Shown here one piece after another: positions 22,384 through 30,012 of a DNA stretch of 33,274 nucleotides. The position numbers and the translations under genes were made by a program. This DNA is from Nocardia suismassiliense. Its GTDB lineage: Bacteria > Actinomycetota > Actinomycetes > Mycobacteriales > Mycobacteriaceae. Location: positions 4,842,827-4,876,100 of the forward strand of contig NZ_LT985361.1 of assembly GCF_900269665.1 (NCBI RefSeq). Reading direction: 5' to 3'. Positions within the stretch are counted from its first letter, which is position 1. Each line of letters begins with the position of its first letter. The notes under the pieces were generated by a model. That model saw only the letters and a program-made list of their open reading frames with translations, did not search any database and was not told where the DNA came from.

Positions 22384-22524
22384 ATGGGCATCTTCCGCAA
22401 GAACAGCGACAAGCCGGACAAGGATGCCGAGACGACCAGGCCGACCATCGCCGACACCGACGTGGACAGCGAGCGGCGCCGGCGCCTACTCGGCGGCTAC
22501 TACGGTATAGGCAACGGAATCTGA
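22384..22524 (+). CDS. 46-residue small protein ending in GGYYGIGNGI
   Basis: ATG 22384 is preceded by an AAAAGGAA-type SD. The frame runs 46 codons: MGIFRKNSDKPDKD, a charged middle (DTDVDSERRRRLL), then GGYYGIGNGI. It has no Cys and no hydrophobic helix. Just downstream is the strong stem-loop at 22559-22609, consistent with a complete transcription unit. The charged leader plus a double-Gly and short Gly/Tyr tail resembles a precursor peptide, but no maturation enzyme or transporter gene is adjacent. The coding status is probable, the function unknown. Confidence 0.5.
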   Translation: MGIFRKNSDKPDKDAETTRPTIADTDVDSERRRRLLGGYYGIGNGI

Positions 22525-22943
22525 CCGGAGTGGCTGCCCTCCAACAGAATTCAAGGTCCACCGCCCTACCTTCAAAACGTCACTGTGACGATTCAACGGT
22601 AGGGCGGTGCACCCAGGGGAGAGGTCGCAAATACCCAATCCGGAACCCGCTCAATACTTTCCGCTCAGAGCGGGCGCAGACCGGAATATTTACATCGGCG
22701 AAAATCCGACCAAGGGGAGATCGACACTGATCCAACCCGCGCAAGACTGACGGCGTAGAGCAGGGCGCGGAGGAGTCCGGGCGGACCTGGAGCAGGTATC
22801 GACGAAACATTGCACATACCAACAACATCCCGCTGTACGAGCCCCATTTATCGCACCCGTTTCTGCGCCGATAATCAACATTATGTCAACTAATCGGCAT
22901 TCACCTCAGAGGTGATGGACCGCAGCCCGCTCCCCGGTGACGA
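22525..22943. other. Intergenic region with terminator and AT-richer tract
   Basis: About 420 bases lie between the small protein and the DinB-like gene. They hold the stem-loop at 22559-22609, a small CCGCTCAGAGCGG palindrome near 22659-22671, and an AT-richer stretch around 22805-22895. No gene could be supported. Confidence 0.5.
22559..22609. terminator. Stem-loop enclosing palindrome copy 2 (CGTCACTGTGACG)
   Basis: Perfect 12-base arms CACCGCCCTACC (22559-22570) and GGTAGGGCGGTG (22598-22609) enclose 27 bases, in the middle of which lies CGTCAC-T-GTGACG (22578-22590). It is 34 bases after the small-protein stop and may be its terminator. The inner palindrome equals the core of the one at 21387-21403. 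Confidence 0.6.
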
Positions 22944-23435
22944 TTACCCCGGTATGCCCTTCTCGATCTGCTCCCGCAGGATGTCGCCGTGACCAGCATG
23001 CCTGGCGAACTCTTGGATCATCAGGAGCAAGGTCCATCGCATACTGACCTTCCCCTCCCGAGGATTGTCCTTGGTGTCATCGAGCTCGAACCGGGCCGCG
23101 ATCTCCCGTGACCGCTGACTTGCCCGCTCGTACTCAGCGATAACGTCCGCCAGCGATTCGTCGTCGCCGACCGCGAAGGTACCCTCGTCGCGGCCCGAGT
23201 ACCCGTCGCACTCGGATTCGTCGAGCTCCGCCCAGAACCGTTGGAACCAGATCCGTTCCGCGGCCGCGGCATGCTTGATCAACGAGATCGGAGTCGTCAG
23301 CGACGCGACAAGTCGACGGCGGGCGTCCGCCTCGGACAGTCCGCGCACGGTCTCGATGAGCGCTTCGCGGTTGCGATCGAGCAGGTTCTCGAGGATCGCT
23401 CGTTCGCTGCCGTCGGTAATTCCGAAGGTACTCAT
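22944..23435 (-). CDS. DinB/DUF664-family protein
   Basis: This is a 163-residue protein of the DinB-like four-helix fold, which in actinomycetes includes mycothiol-dependent enzymes. Features are ERAILENLLDRNREALIETVRGLSEADARRRLVASLTTPISLIKHAAAAERIWFQR, then FARHAGHGDILREQIEKG. The His in LIKHAAAAE and the two His in RHAGHGD are the usual three metal-ligand positions. ATG 23435 has a GGAG-type SD 9-10 bases upstream. It may use mycothiol in a detoxification or transfer step (inference). Confidence 0.9.
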   Translation of the reverse strand: MSTFGITDGSERAILENLLDRNREALIETVRGLSEADARRRLVASLTTPISLIKHAAAAERIWFQRFWAELDESECDGYSGRDEGTFAVGDDESLADVIAEYERASQRSREIAARFELDDTKDNPREGKVSMRWTLLLMIQEFARHAGHGDILREQIEKGIPG

Positions 23436-23743
23436 AGGTTTTCGCTCCGTTTCATGGCGTGGTTGAGCCCGGTGTCGGCGGGCTGATTGACACAAGGCAG
23501 CATCGATCGATCTCGAACGACGGAGACGAAGAGTCCGGTGTCCGGGAAAGAGAGGCGCTCGCCGCGAGGATTGCGAACCGAGCGTGGGCGATGCGGGCCG
23601 CTATCGGCGCCGCAGCCCTGACCTGTCAGAAGGTCTGCTGCCTTGGCCAGTATGCCGTAGATATCGACTCCGGGCGAGCTTTCCGGAGCGATCGAAGCGA
23701 GAGGTACGGGGACCCGTCGACATGGACAGGTCACCGCTATCCC
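23436..23743. other. Intergenic region with copy B of a dispersed repeat
   Basis: About 310 bases lie between two minus-strand genes. The middle carries the repeat shared with 10986-11053. The rest shows no gene or clear regulatory element. Confidence 0.45.
23556..23627 (+). repeat. Dispersed intergenic repeat, copy B
   Basis: This stretch shares the GGATTGCGAACCGAGCGTGG block and flanking conserved bases with copy A at 10986-11053, about 12.5 kb away and in the same orientation. Neither copy lies in a supported gene. Confidence 0.6.
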
Positions 23744-24187
23744 CTAGTGCCAGTTGCTGATCCGCACGTCGTGTGGGTCCGGCGCACCCGTTCCGGTCTC
23801 GACCAACTGCTTCAAACTCATCAGGTAGATCGCCCACTTGGTGCTGCAGTGATGCATGAACTCACCCGGTTCCTTCCAGCCCCGATGCTGGAACAGAATG
23901 ATCGTGAACCCTTCCTCTTCCTTCAGATCCCACACCACCTCGGTGCCGATCCACTCCTCGGGCCCGCCGACGACCTCCCACAGCACCCGCTTCCCGGGCT
24001 GCAGGTCGACCACCTTCATATCGAATCCACCTGCGGTGAACCGGAACTCGATGACTCCCCCGGGGTTCGTATCCCCCTTCGTATCACTCGCCCACCAGCC
24101 GGCCAGGCCTTCGATCGAGGTCAAGGCCGCATAGACGTCGTCCACCGACGCCGACTCGACTCCGGCCCTGTGCAGAATATCCACCAT
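23744..24187 (-). CDS. SRPBCC/AHSA1-like protein
   Basis: This is a 147-residue single SRPBCC domain: VYAALTSIEGLAGWWASDTKGDTNPGGVIEFRF at the start, VLWEVVGGPEEWIGTEVVWDL in the middle, and a C-terminal helix around MHHCSTKWAIYLMSLKQLVETG. It is third in an operon after an SRPBCC gene and an ArsR gene; the gap to arsR is 15 bases with an AGAGGG SD. Such proteins are often annotated AHSA1 or ATPase-activator-like, but they more likely bind small hydrophobic ligands. Confidence 0.9.
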   Translation of the reverse strand: MVDILHRAGVESASVDDVYAALTSIEGLAGWWASDTKGDTNPGGVIEFRFTAGGFDMKVVDLQPGKRVLWEVVGGPEEWIGTEVVWDLKEEEGFTIILFQHRGWKEPGEFMHHCSTKWAIYLMSLKQLVETGTGAPDPHDVRISNWH

Positions 24188-24202
24188 GTCGATCCCTCTC
24201 GA

Positions 24203-24541
24203 TTACTGCTGTTTGCTGCGTTGAATGGCCTCGGCGATGCGCTTGATGCGCTGCAGCCGGGCGTCCCAGGTAGATCCGACGGCATTGAGTTGCGCGACCG
24301 CACGGGCCAGTTGGGCGTCGTCCACCCGGTAACGCCGTTCCCGGCCTTCGGGTGTGCCGTGTACCAACCCGACCCGATCCAGCACGCCCAGATGTCTGGC
24401 GACGGCCTGCCTGGTGACCGGCAGTCGCTCACTGAGGCTGGTAGCGGTCCCCTCACCGTCGGTGAGCAGTAGATCGAGCATGCGACGCCGGGTCGGGTCC
24501 CCTATCGCGGACCACAGATCATCGTCGACCACACCGCTCAT
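24203..24541 (-). CDS. ArsR-family transcriptional regulator
   Basis: This is a 112-residue winged-helix repressor. The core is LWSAIGDPTRRRMLDLLLTDGEGTATSLSERLPVTRQAVARHLGVLDRVGLVHGTPEGRERRYRVD. No cysteine metal site is present, so it belongs to the non-metal ArsR group paired with SRPBCC proteins. ATG 24541 overlaps the stop of the preceding SRPBCC gene (ATGA). It probably binds the two CGCAAC-N5-GTTGCG sites upstream of the operon. Confidence 0.93.
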   Translation of the reverse strand: MSGVVDDDLWSAIGDPTRRRMLDLLLTDGEGTATSLSERLPVTRQAVARHLGVLDRVGLVHGTPEGRERRYRVDDAQLARAVAQLNAVGSTWDARLQRIKRIAEAIQRSKQQ

Positions 24542-25002
24542 CGGCGCGCGACCAGCCGTTCCGCGCACTGTACGAGCCTCGGCAGGAAATAGTCCCAGCC
24601 CTTGATGTGCTCGCTGTATTCCTTTTCGAGCGCGGCGATCTCCCACCCCATCTCGCGGAAACCCGTTTCGACCATCCGCACCGAGGTGCCGTCACCGGAG
24701 GGCGCGAGTTCGAAGGTGACGAACAGGGAATTGCCGACGCCGGCGGGTTCCTCGGCCGGATGGGTCCAGCGGAAGGAGAACAACCGGTGCGGCTGCGCGT
24801 CGACGACCGTGATCGGGACGATCTGCACGTCCGCAGTACCGCGCTCCCCCCAGACGAGTTCGCCGACCGCACCGGGAACCGGCTCCAGGGCCACGTCGTC
24901 GGGCCACCATTCTTTGAGATGTGCAGGGCTGCTGATGACCTCGTAGACCACCTCCGGTGTGGCCTCGACGTACATCGTCCGCTCGATCTGTCCGTACTCC
25001 AT
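24538..25002 (-). CDS. SRPBCC-domain protein, first gene of the arsR operon
   Basis: This is a 154-residue SRPBCC domain: IERTMYVEATPEVVYEVISSPAHLKEWWPDDVALEPVPG, then LFSFRWTHPAEEPAG, VRMVETGFREMGWEIAALEKEYSEHIKGWDYFLPRL. ATG 25002 has GGAG 5 bases upstream; an in-frame extension to 25125 would run through the operators and is rejected. Having the SRPBCC gene before its ArsR regulator, with a second SRPBCC after it, suggests a three-gene ligand-responsive unit. Confidence 0.92.
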   Translation of the reverse strand: MEYGQIERTMYVEATPEVVYEVISSPAHLKEWWPDDVALEPVPGAVGELVWGERGTADVQIVPITVVDAQPHRLFSFRWTHPAEEPAGVGNSLFVTFELAPSGDGTSVRMVETGFREMGWEIAALEKEYSEHIKGWDYFLPRLVQCAERLVARR

Positions 25003-25018
25003 GCCGACTCCTTCGATT

Positions 25019-25081
25019 CGCAACCTTTTGTTGCGTATGACGGTAACCGACGATCTCGCGAAGCGCAACACTTCGTTGCGC
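25019..25081. promoter_or_regulatory. Twin ArsR operators CGCAAC-N5-GTTGCG
   Basis: Site 1 (25019-25035) is CGCAAC-CTTTT-GTTGCG. Site 2 (25063-25081) is GCGCAAC-ACTTC-GTTGCGC. Their centres are 45 bases apart. On the minus strand, a TTGCGC hexamer in site 2 stands 17 bases from TACCGT, a plausible -35/-10 pair for the SRPBCC-ArsR operon. Site 2 therefore overlaps the -35 and site 1 lies just past the transcription start. This is a textbook repression layout. Confidence 0.7.
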
Positions 25082-25205
25082 GTTGATGGCTGACGACCAT
25101 CGATGCCCCCAAAACCTGCGGTCACGAATAATTCAGCGGCCCCGGCGCAGGTGATCGTTTATCCTCGGGTGGGGGCTCGGGAAGCCATTTGATCGGGTGG
25201 GCCAC

Positions 25206-27443
25206 ATGGAGATGGACCGAGTGGCGGCGACGCAGACCGCGTTGACGCGACTGGTTGCCGAGTTCGACAGCGCCTGGGAGGACGCCGACGAACCACCGGA
25301 CCTCGCTGCGCATCTGCCTGCCGAGAGCGGGCTACGACGCTCGGCCCTCATCGAGCTGATCAAGGTCGACCTGCAGCATCGCTGGCGCGAGACCCGCACC
25401 GGCAAACGCCTCGCCGAGTACCGGGCGCAGTTCCCCGAACTCGACGCTGCCCCACTACCGCCGGACCTCATCTACGAGGAGATCACCGCACGCAGCCGCC
25501 GCGGCGACGACGAACTCGACCTCACCGAATACGAGCAGGACTTCGCCGCCCAGATGGCGCAACTGGCCACCCAGCTCGACATCGGCAGCCACTCCGCCGA
25601 GAACTTCCGCACCACGCTGCTCTCCGACGCGACGACCAGCAACGCCCTCGACACCATCGCCCCCGGCGCCACCATCGATGACTTCGACCTGCTGATCGCC
25701 CTCGGCCAAGGTGCGTTCGCCCGCGTGTTCCTCGCACGGCAGCGGTCCATGCAACGGCTTGTCGCAGTGAAGGTTTCGCGTGACCGGGGTAGCGAACCGC
25801 AGACCCTCGCCCAACTGGACCACGAGCACATCGTGCGCGTCTTCGATCAGCGCCAGATCGAGGAACAACACCTCAAGCTGATGTACATGCAGTACGTGCC
25901 CGGCGGCACCCTGCTCGGTGTGCTGCGCCTGGTCCGCAGCACACCGCCCGCGCAACGCACCGGCCAACTGCTGCTGGACGCAGTCGACGCCGCGGTCACC
26001 GCAGGCGGCGTACTGACCCCGCAGCCCTCGCTCACCCGCGCCGACCTGGCCAAGCTGAGCTGGTCCGAAACCGTGGCCTGGCTGGGTAGCCGGCTCGCCA
26101 CCGCCCTGGACTACGCCAACCGCGCGGGCGTCCTGCACCGCGACATCAAACCGGCCAACGTGCTGCTGACTGCCGACGGCCACCCCAAGCTCGCCGACTT
26201 CAATATCAGCTTCAGCACCCACATTCCGGGTGCGAGCCCGGTCGCCTACTTCGGCGGCTCACTGGCGTATATGTCCCCCGAACAGCTCGAGGCCTGCCAT
26301 CCCACGATCCCTACCACGGCTGCGGACCTCGATACCCGCAGCGATCTGTACGCACTCGCAGTGGTGCTGTGGGAGCTGCTCACCGGGCGGCTCCCGTTCA
26401 CCGACGAGCTGGGGCTCGCCGAATCCGACACCTCACTCACCAGAATGATCGAACTGCGTCGCCAGCCGATCGACGAGCGCCTGGCGGCCACCGCGCCACC
26501 GGACTGCCCGCAGATCCTGCGCCACGCACTGCTGAGCTGCCTGTCCCCCGACCGCGATGATCGTTACGCCAGCGGCGCCGATCTCGCCCAGCACCTCGAA
26601 CTCACCCTGGACCGGACCGCCCGCGATCTCGTCGACCCACCCTCGCACAGCCTGCGCGGACGGTTGCGCATGCGGCCGATGCCCGTGGTGACGCTGTCGA
26701 GCGCGCTCGGGCAGCTGCTCGGCGTCCTGTATCTGTCGGCGCACAACACGAAACTGCTCGACATGGAGCTCGGCGTCGATGGGCAGGCCCAACTCACCAA
26801 GCTGGGGTTGATCGCGGGGGCTGTCGGCTATCCGGTGGGTGTCGCGATCCTGCTGTACTGGTGCCGGCTGGTGTTCTTGGTGCCCTACGGGCTGCGGCAC
26901 GGCAAACACTACGACGAGCAAACCCTGGCCAAGGCGCGAGCGGACACCCTGGCCTGTAGCGACCGCATCGCCGCTGTCTCGTTCGCTGGGTGGGCGCTCG
27001 CGCTGCTGGTGTTCCTCATCAAGCTGCACGACATCGCGGATCTGTCGGCCGGGCTGTTGTTCAACCTGATCGCCTCGCACTTTGTCGCGGCCGCGGTCGC
27101 CGTCGTCTACACCTATTTCCCGGTGACCTTCTTCGTATTGCGCTGGTACTACCCGGGATTGGTCGCCGCGGGGCACAGCTCCCCTTCGGAATCGAGCCAG
27201 TTGCGCCGGCTGGCGCGCCGAAGCCGGATCTACCTCGGCATCGCCGCCTCGGTGCCGCTGTTCGGCGTCGCCGCGGGTGTGGCGTTCCTCCATCCCACCC
27301 AGCAGCAGACGGTGCTCGCCTCGATCGTGGGCCTCTGCGTCGGTGGGCTGTTCGCCTTCCTCGGCACGCTGCGCGTGTTCTATACCCTCGATTCCGATCT
27401 GCACGCGCTCGACCGCATCGTCGACCCGCACGCCCGACCGTGA
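25206..27443 (+). CDS. Membrane-anchored Ser/Thr protein kinase, planctomycete-like architecture, DFN variant
   Basis: The protein has about 745 residues. ATG 25206 is used; GTG 25197 and ATG 25212 are also possible. An N-terminal helical region (1-155) has RLAEYRAQFPEL and PDLIYEEITARSRRGDDELDLTEYEQDF. It closely resembles the N-terminal region of large planctomycete kinases. The kinase domain is about 158-470: Gly loop LGQGAFARV, Lys189 in VAVKV, HRDIKPANVLL with catalytic Asp313 and Asn318, DFN (331-333) instead of DFG, YMSPEQ, and DTRSDLYALAVVLWELLTGRLPF. The metal-binding Asp is kept. About six membrane helices follow from 493 to 730. No extracellular PASTA-type sensor is present. It is followed after 12 bases by an epoxide hydrolase gene. 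Confidence 0.92.
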   Translation: MEMDRVAATQTALTRLVAEFDSAWEDADEPPDLAAHLPAESGLRRSALIELIKVDLQHRWRETRTGKRLAEYRAQFPELDAAPLPPDLIYEEITARSRRGDDELDLTEYEQDFAAQMAQLATQLDIGSHSAENFRTTLLSDATTSNALDTIAPGATIDDFDLLIALGQGAFARVFLARQRSMQRLVAVKVSRDRGSEPQTLAQLDHEHIVRVFDQRQIEEQHLKLMYMQYVPGGTLLGVLRLVRSTPPAQRTGQLLLDAVDAAVTAGGVLTPQPSLTRADLAKLSWSETVAWLGSRLATALDYANRAGVLHRDIKPANVLLTADGHPKLADFNISFSTHIPGASPVAYFGGSLAYMSPEQLEACHPTIPTTAADLDTRSDLYALAVVLWELLTGRLPFTDELGLAESDTSLTRMIELRRQPIDERLAATAPPDCPQILRHALLSCLSPDRDDRYASGADLAQHLELTLDRTARDLVDPPSHSLRGRLRMRPMPVVTLSSALGQLLGVLYLSAHNTKLLDMELGVDGQAQLTKLGLIAGAVGYPVGVAILLYWCRLVFLVPYGLRHGKHYDEQTLAKARADTLACSDRIAAVSFAGWALALLVFLIKLHDIADLSAGLLFNLIASHFVAAAVAVVYTYFPVTFFVLRWYYPGLVAAGHSSPSESSQLRRLARRSRIYLGIAASVPLFGVAAGVAFLHPTQQQTVLASIVGLCVGGLFAFLGTLRVFYTLDSDLHALDRIVDPHARP

Positions 27444-27455
27444 CAGGACAGCACC

Positions 27456-28604
27456 TTGCAGCCCTTCCGAATTCAGGTACCCGACCAGGAGCTCGCCGTC
27501 CTCCAGGGCAGGCTGCGGGCCACCAGATGGCCGGAACGCGAGACCGTCCAGGACTGGTCGCAAGGAGTGCCACTGGCGTACATACAGGACTTGTGCGCGT
27601 ACTGGGCGAACGAATACGACTGGCGGGCCACCGAGGCGCGCCTGAACGCATGGCCGAACGTGCGCACCGAGATCGATGGGCTCGGGATCCACTTCCTGCA
27701 CGTCAGATCGCCGGAGCCGGGTGCGCTTCCGCTGCTGCTCACGCACGGGTGGCCGGGCTCGATCATCGAGTTCGGCAAGGTGATCGGCCCGCTCACCGAT
27801 CCGGCCGCGCACGGCGGCGATCCGGCGGACGCCTTCCACCTGGTGTGCCCCTCACTGCCCGGCTACGGGTTCAGCGACCGGCCGAGCGAACCCGGGTGGG
27901 GCATCGATCGCATCGCGGCGGCCTGGGCCGTGCTGATGGCACTGCTCGGGTACCGGCGTTATGGAGCGGTCGGCGGTGATTGGGGTACGAGCGTGTCGAC
28001 GCGGCTTGCCCAGCTCGACCCCGACCATGTGGCCGGGATACACCTGCTGCCGCCGCTGGCACCGCCCGATCCGGCCACCTTCGATGACCTCACCGACCGG
28101 GAACGGGACGCGCTGCGCACGCTCGAGGAAGCGGGCCGGTGGGAATCCGGGTACTCGCGGATGCACGCCACCCGGCCGCAGACAGCCGGGTACGGACTCG
28201 TTGACTCCCCTGCCGCGTTGTGTGCCTGGATCATCGAGAAGTTCTGGGCGTGGACCGACTGCGACGGGCATCCGGAGAACGCGCTCACCAAGGACGAGCT
28301 GCTCGACAATCTGATGATGTACTGGCTTCCCGGTACCGGTGCGTCGGCCGCACGGCTGTATTGGGAGAGCATCGCGCAGGTCGACGAGTGGATCTCCGGG
28401 GAAGTGACGAGCACGGTGGACGTACCGACCGGGTGTTCGGTGTTTCCGAAGGAGTTGCAGCGGCCGTCCAGGCGTTGGGCGGCTAAGCGTTTCACCGATA
28501 TCCGGTACTGGAGTGAGCCGGAGCGCGGTGGGCACTTCGCGGCGTTCGAGCAGCCCGAGTTGTTCGTCGAGGATGTTCGGGCGTTCTTTCGGCTCGTTCG
28601 CTGA
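27456..28604 (+). CDS. Epoxide hydrolase (EHN-domain alpha/beta hydrolase)
   Basis: This is a 382-residue protein of the microsomal-type epoxide hydrolase family. The N-terminal EHN domain is FRIQVPDQELAVLQGRLRATRWPE plus WANEYDWRATEARLNAWPNVRTEIDGLGIHFLHVRS. The catalytic domain has LTHGWPGSIIEF (oxyanion), GGDWGTSVS with nucleophile Asp, and the His in ERGGHFAAFEQPEL. It opens epoxides to diols. The start is TTG 27456, 12 bases after the kinase stop, with an AGGACAG SD. The close spacing indicates co-transcription with the kinase. Confidence 0.93.
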   Translation: MQPFRIQVPDQELAVLQGRLRATRWPERETVQDWSQGVPLAYIQDLCAYWANEYDWRATEARLNAWPNVRTEIDGLGIHFLHVRSPEPGALPLLLTHGWPGSIIEFGKVIGPLTDPAAHGGDPADAFHLVCPSLPGYGFSDRPSEPGWGIDRIAAAWAVLMALLGYRRYGAVGGDWGTSVSTRLAQLDPDHVAGIHLLPPLAPPDPATFDDLTDRERDALRTLEEAGRWESGYSRMHATRPQTAGYGLVDSPAALCAWIIEKFWAWTDCDGHPENALTKDELLDNLMMYWLPGTGASAARLYWESIAQVDEWISGEVTSTVDVPTGCSVFPKELQRPSRRWAAKRFTDIRYWSEPERGGHFAAFEQPELFVEDVRAFFRLVR

Positions 28605-29064
28605 CCTGCCGCGGGAACTTCTTCGCACCCCTCCCCTGTCTATGCCGTTGTTGTACAGGGTGTTTCCGAGATCGCAACAGTCGAATAATGCTCATATGCA
28701 TATATACGCACATCTAGGTAGCACAATGTTTCTATTGCCTATACCTAACTAGATGATGGCACCGAAGACATCCTTCACCGGTTCCGACACGCGGCCTCCG
28801 AGCCGGGCGTGGTCTTGCAGTGCCGAGACGCAACTCCCCCGTTGAACACCATCTCCCCCTACGCTTTCTGCCCCGCTCCCCCGCCATCGCCACGACACGT
28901 ACGGTGGGCGCCGCTACGGACGACGCCTGCCTCGTCAGCCGATCAACGCTGCGACACAAACGATCCCGATCCTGCCGGGTTGCCCATCCCCCAATTCACC
29001 CGCCGCACAAGATCACTGAACCGGCATTCGCTGAACGATGCTGAGGTGAACTAACCTTCACCCG
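28605..29064. other. Intergenic region with AT-rich element X
   Basis: About 460 bases lie upstream of the DUF457 gene. A sharp AT-rich island at about 28675-28755 contrasts with the GC-rich surroundings. It contains ATATGCATAT (28694-28703) flanked by ATGCTC and GCACATCTA, a motif that reappears inverted at 30013-30039. A TAACCT hexamer (29052-29057) seven bases before GTG 29065 is the likely -10 of the next gene. No gene was found. Confidence 0.5.
28688..28716 (+). repeat. AT-rich motif X, facing a partner at 30013-30039
   Basis: The order is ATGCTC (28688-28693), 14 bases containing the palindrome ATATGCATAT, then GCACATCTA (28708-28716). The partner on the minus strand reads ATGCTC, 12 bases containing TTACGTAA, then GCGCATCTA. 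The two face each other around the DUF457 gene. Confidence 0.45.
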
Positions 29065-29781
29065 GTGCTTGGACATTCTCATGCGACCAGTGGCGCTTTG
29101 GCCTGGTCGGCGGCGGCAACGGCGCTGCCGGTCGCGATCTTGACCTACCCGACAATCCAGGATGTGTCAGGGCATCTCGGCCCCGTAGACCTGTTGCTCG
29201 GTGTGTTTTTGACGGCGGGTGCCGCGCTGTTGCCGGACGCGGATCATCCGAACGGAACGATCGCGCATGTGCTCGGCCCCATCTCCTACAACCTCTGCAA
29301 GTTGATCTCGTGGATCTCCGGCGGGCACCGGCACGCCACCCATTCCTTCGCCTTCGTCGCCGCGGTCTCCTATGGCACGTGGGCGGGCGAGCACTGGATC
29401 GGACGGTGGTTCACACTCGGGCTCGTCTTCTTCCTCCTGGCGCTGGCGGTGCGGGCACTGCATCTGTGCCCGCCGGGCGACGGGATCGAGGCGTGGGGCA
29501 CCATCGTGGTGCTCGCGGTCGCGGGAACCTTCGCGATGGATCATTGGATCTCGGACAAGCCGGTGTGGCTGCCGTTCTCCGTCGGCCTCGGTGCGTTGGT
29601 GCACCTGCTCGGCGACTGCCTCACCGACCGCGGCTGCCGACTGTTCTGGCCGTTCAAGGTCCGTACGCGAGTGCCGATCATCGACCGCACCGGTAACAAG
29701 GTCGAGACCTGGGTGCTATCCCCGCTTTTCGTGCTCGGGACGCTCGCGGTGCTCTGGTACTCGATTACCCATCAGCCGTAG
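29065..29781 (+). CDS. DUF457/YdjM-type membrane-bound metal-dependent hydrolase
   Basis: This is a 238-residue polytopic membrane protein. Family motifs are the N-terminal HSHATSGALAW, LPDADHPNG (conserved Asp-x-Asp-His), GGHRHATHSFAF with the His cluster R-H-A-T-H-S, and GALVHLLGDCLTDRGC near the end. About five to six helices are expected, with the His/Asp residues likely binding a metal at the membrane face. Substrates of this family are not well defined; some members are induced with SOS genes. GTG 29065 appears leaderless (TAACCT 7 bases upstream). Confidence 0.92.
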   Translation: MLGHSHATSGALAWSAAATALPVAILTYPTIQDVSGHLGPVDLLLGVFLTAGAALLPDADHPNGTIAHVLGPISYNLCKLISWISGGHRHATHSFAFVAAVSYGTWAGEHWIGRWFTLGLVFFLLALAVRALHLCPPGDGIEAWGTIVVLAVAGTFAMDHWISDKPVWLPFSVGLGALVHLLGDCLTDRGCRLFWPFKVRTRVPIIDRTGNKVETWVLSPLFVLGTLAVLWYSITHQP

Positions 29782-29832
29782 TTCTTCGTGCCGGCGAGCT
29801 GGTTCCGCGGCTCGGTCCAGGCGCTTCTTCAA

Positions 29833-29893
29833 GATCAACGGCACATGACGGTGGACCCTACTCGGCGAATGCCGCAGCCATGTGCCGTTGATC
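29833..29893. terminator. 15-bp inverted repeat after the DUF457 gene
   Basis: Arms GATCAACGGCACATG (29833-29847) and CATGTGCCGTTGATC (29879-29893) are perfectly complementary around a 31-base loop, starting about 50 bases past the DUF457 stop. It may be a terminator, a small RNA, or the remnant of a miniature element. Confidence 0.5.
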
Positions 29894-30012
29894 ATGGGAT
29901 GCGAGGAGGGGTAGGGCTCCCCTCCCCTGGAGATGCCCCCTGCGATCTGTGCCGTCTTTTTGAGACGGGAGGGCAGGAGGAGGTGACGTGAATAGGGTTG
30001 AGAACACATGGT

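Noticed and set aside
22384..22524. Class IIa bacteriocin because of the YYG-GNG-like tail
   Set aside because: The conserved cysteines and the YGNGV order are absent, and there is no immunity or transporter gene. It is kept only as an unknown small protein.
26433..27839. 468-codon open frame antisense to the kinase and epoxide hydrolase
   Set aside because: It is opposite two clear genes, is Arg/Gln/Val-rich and has no recognisable domain or start context.
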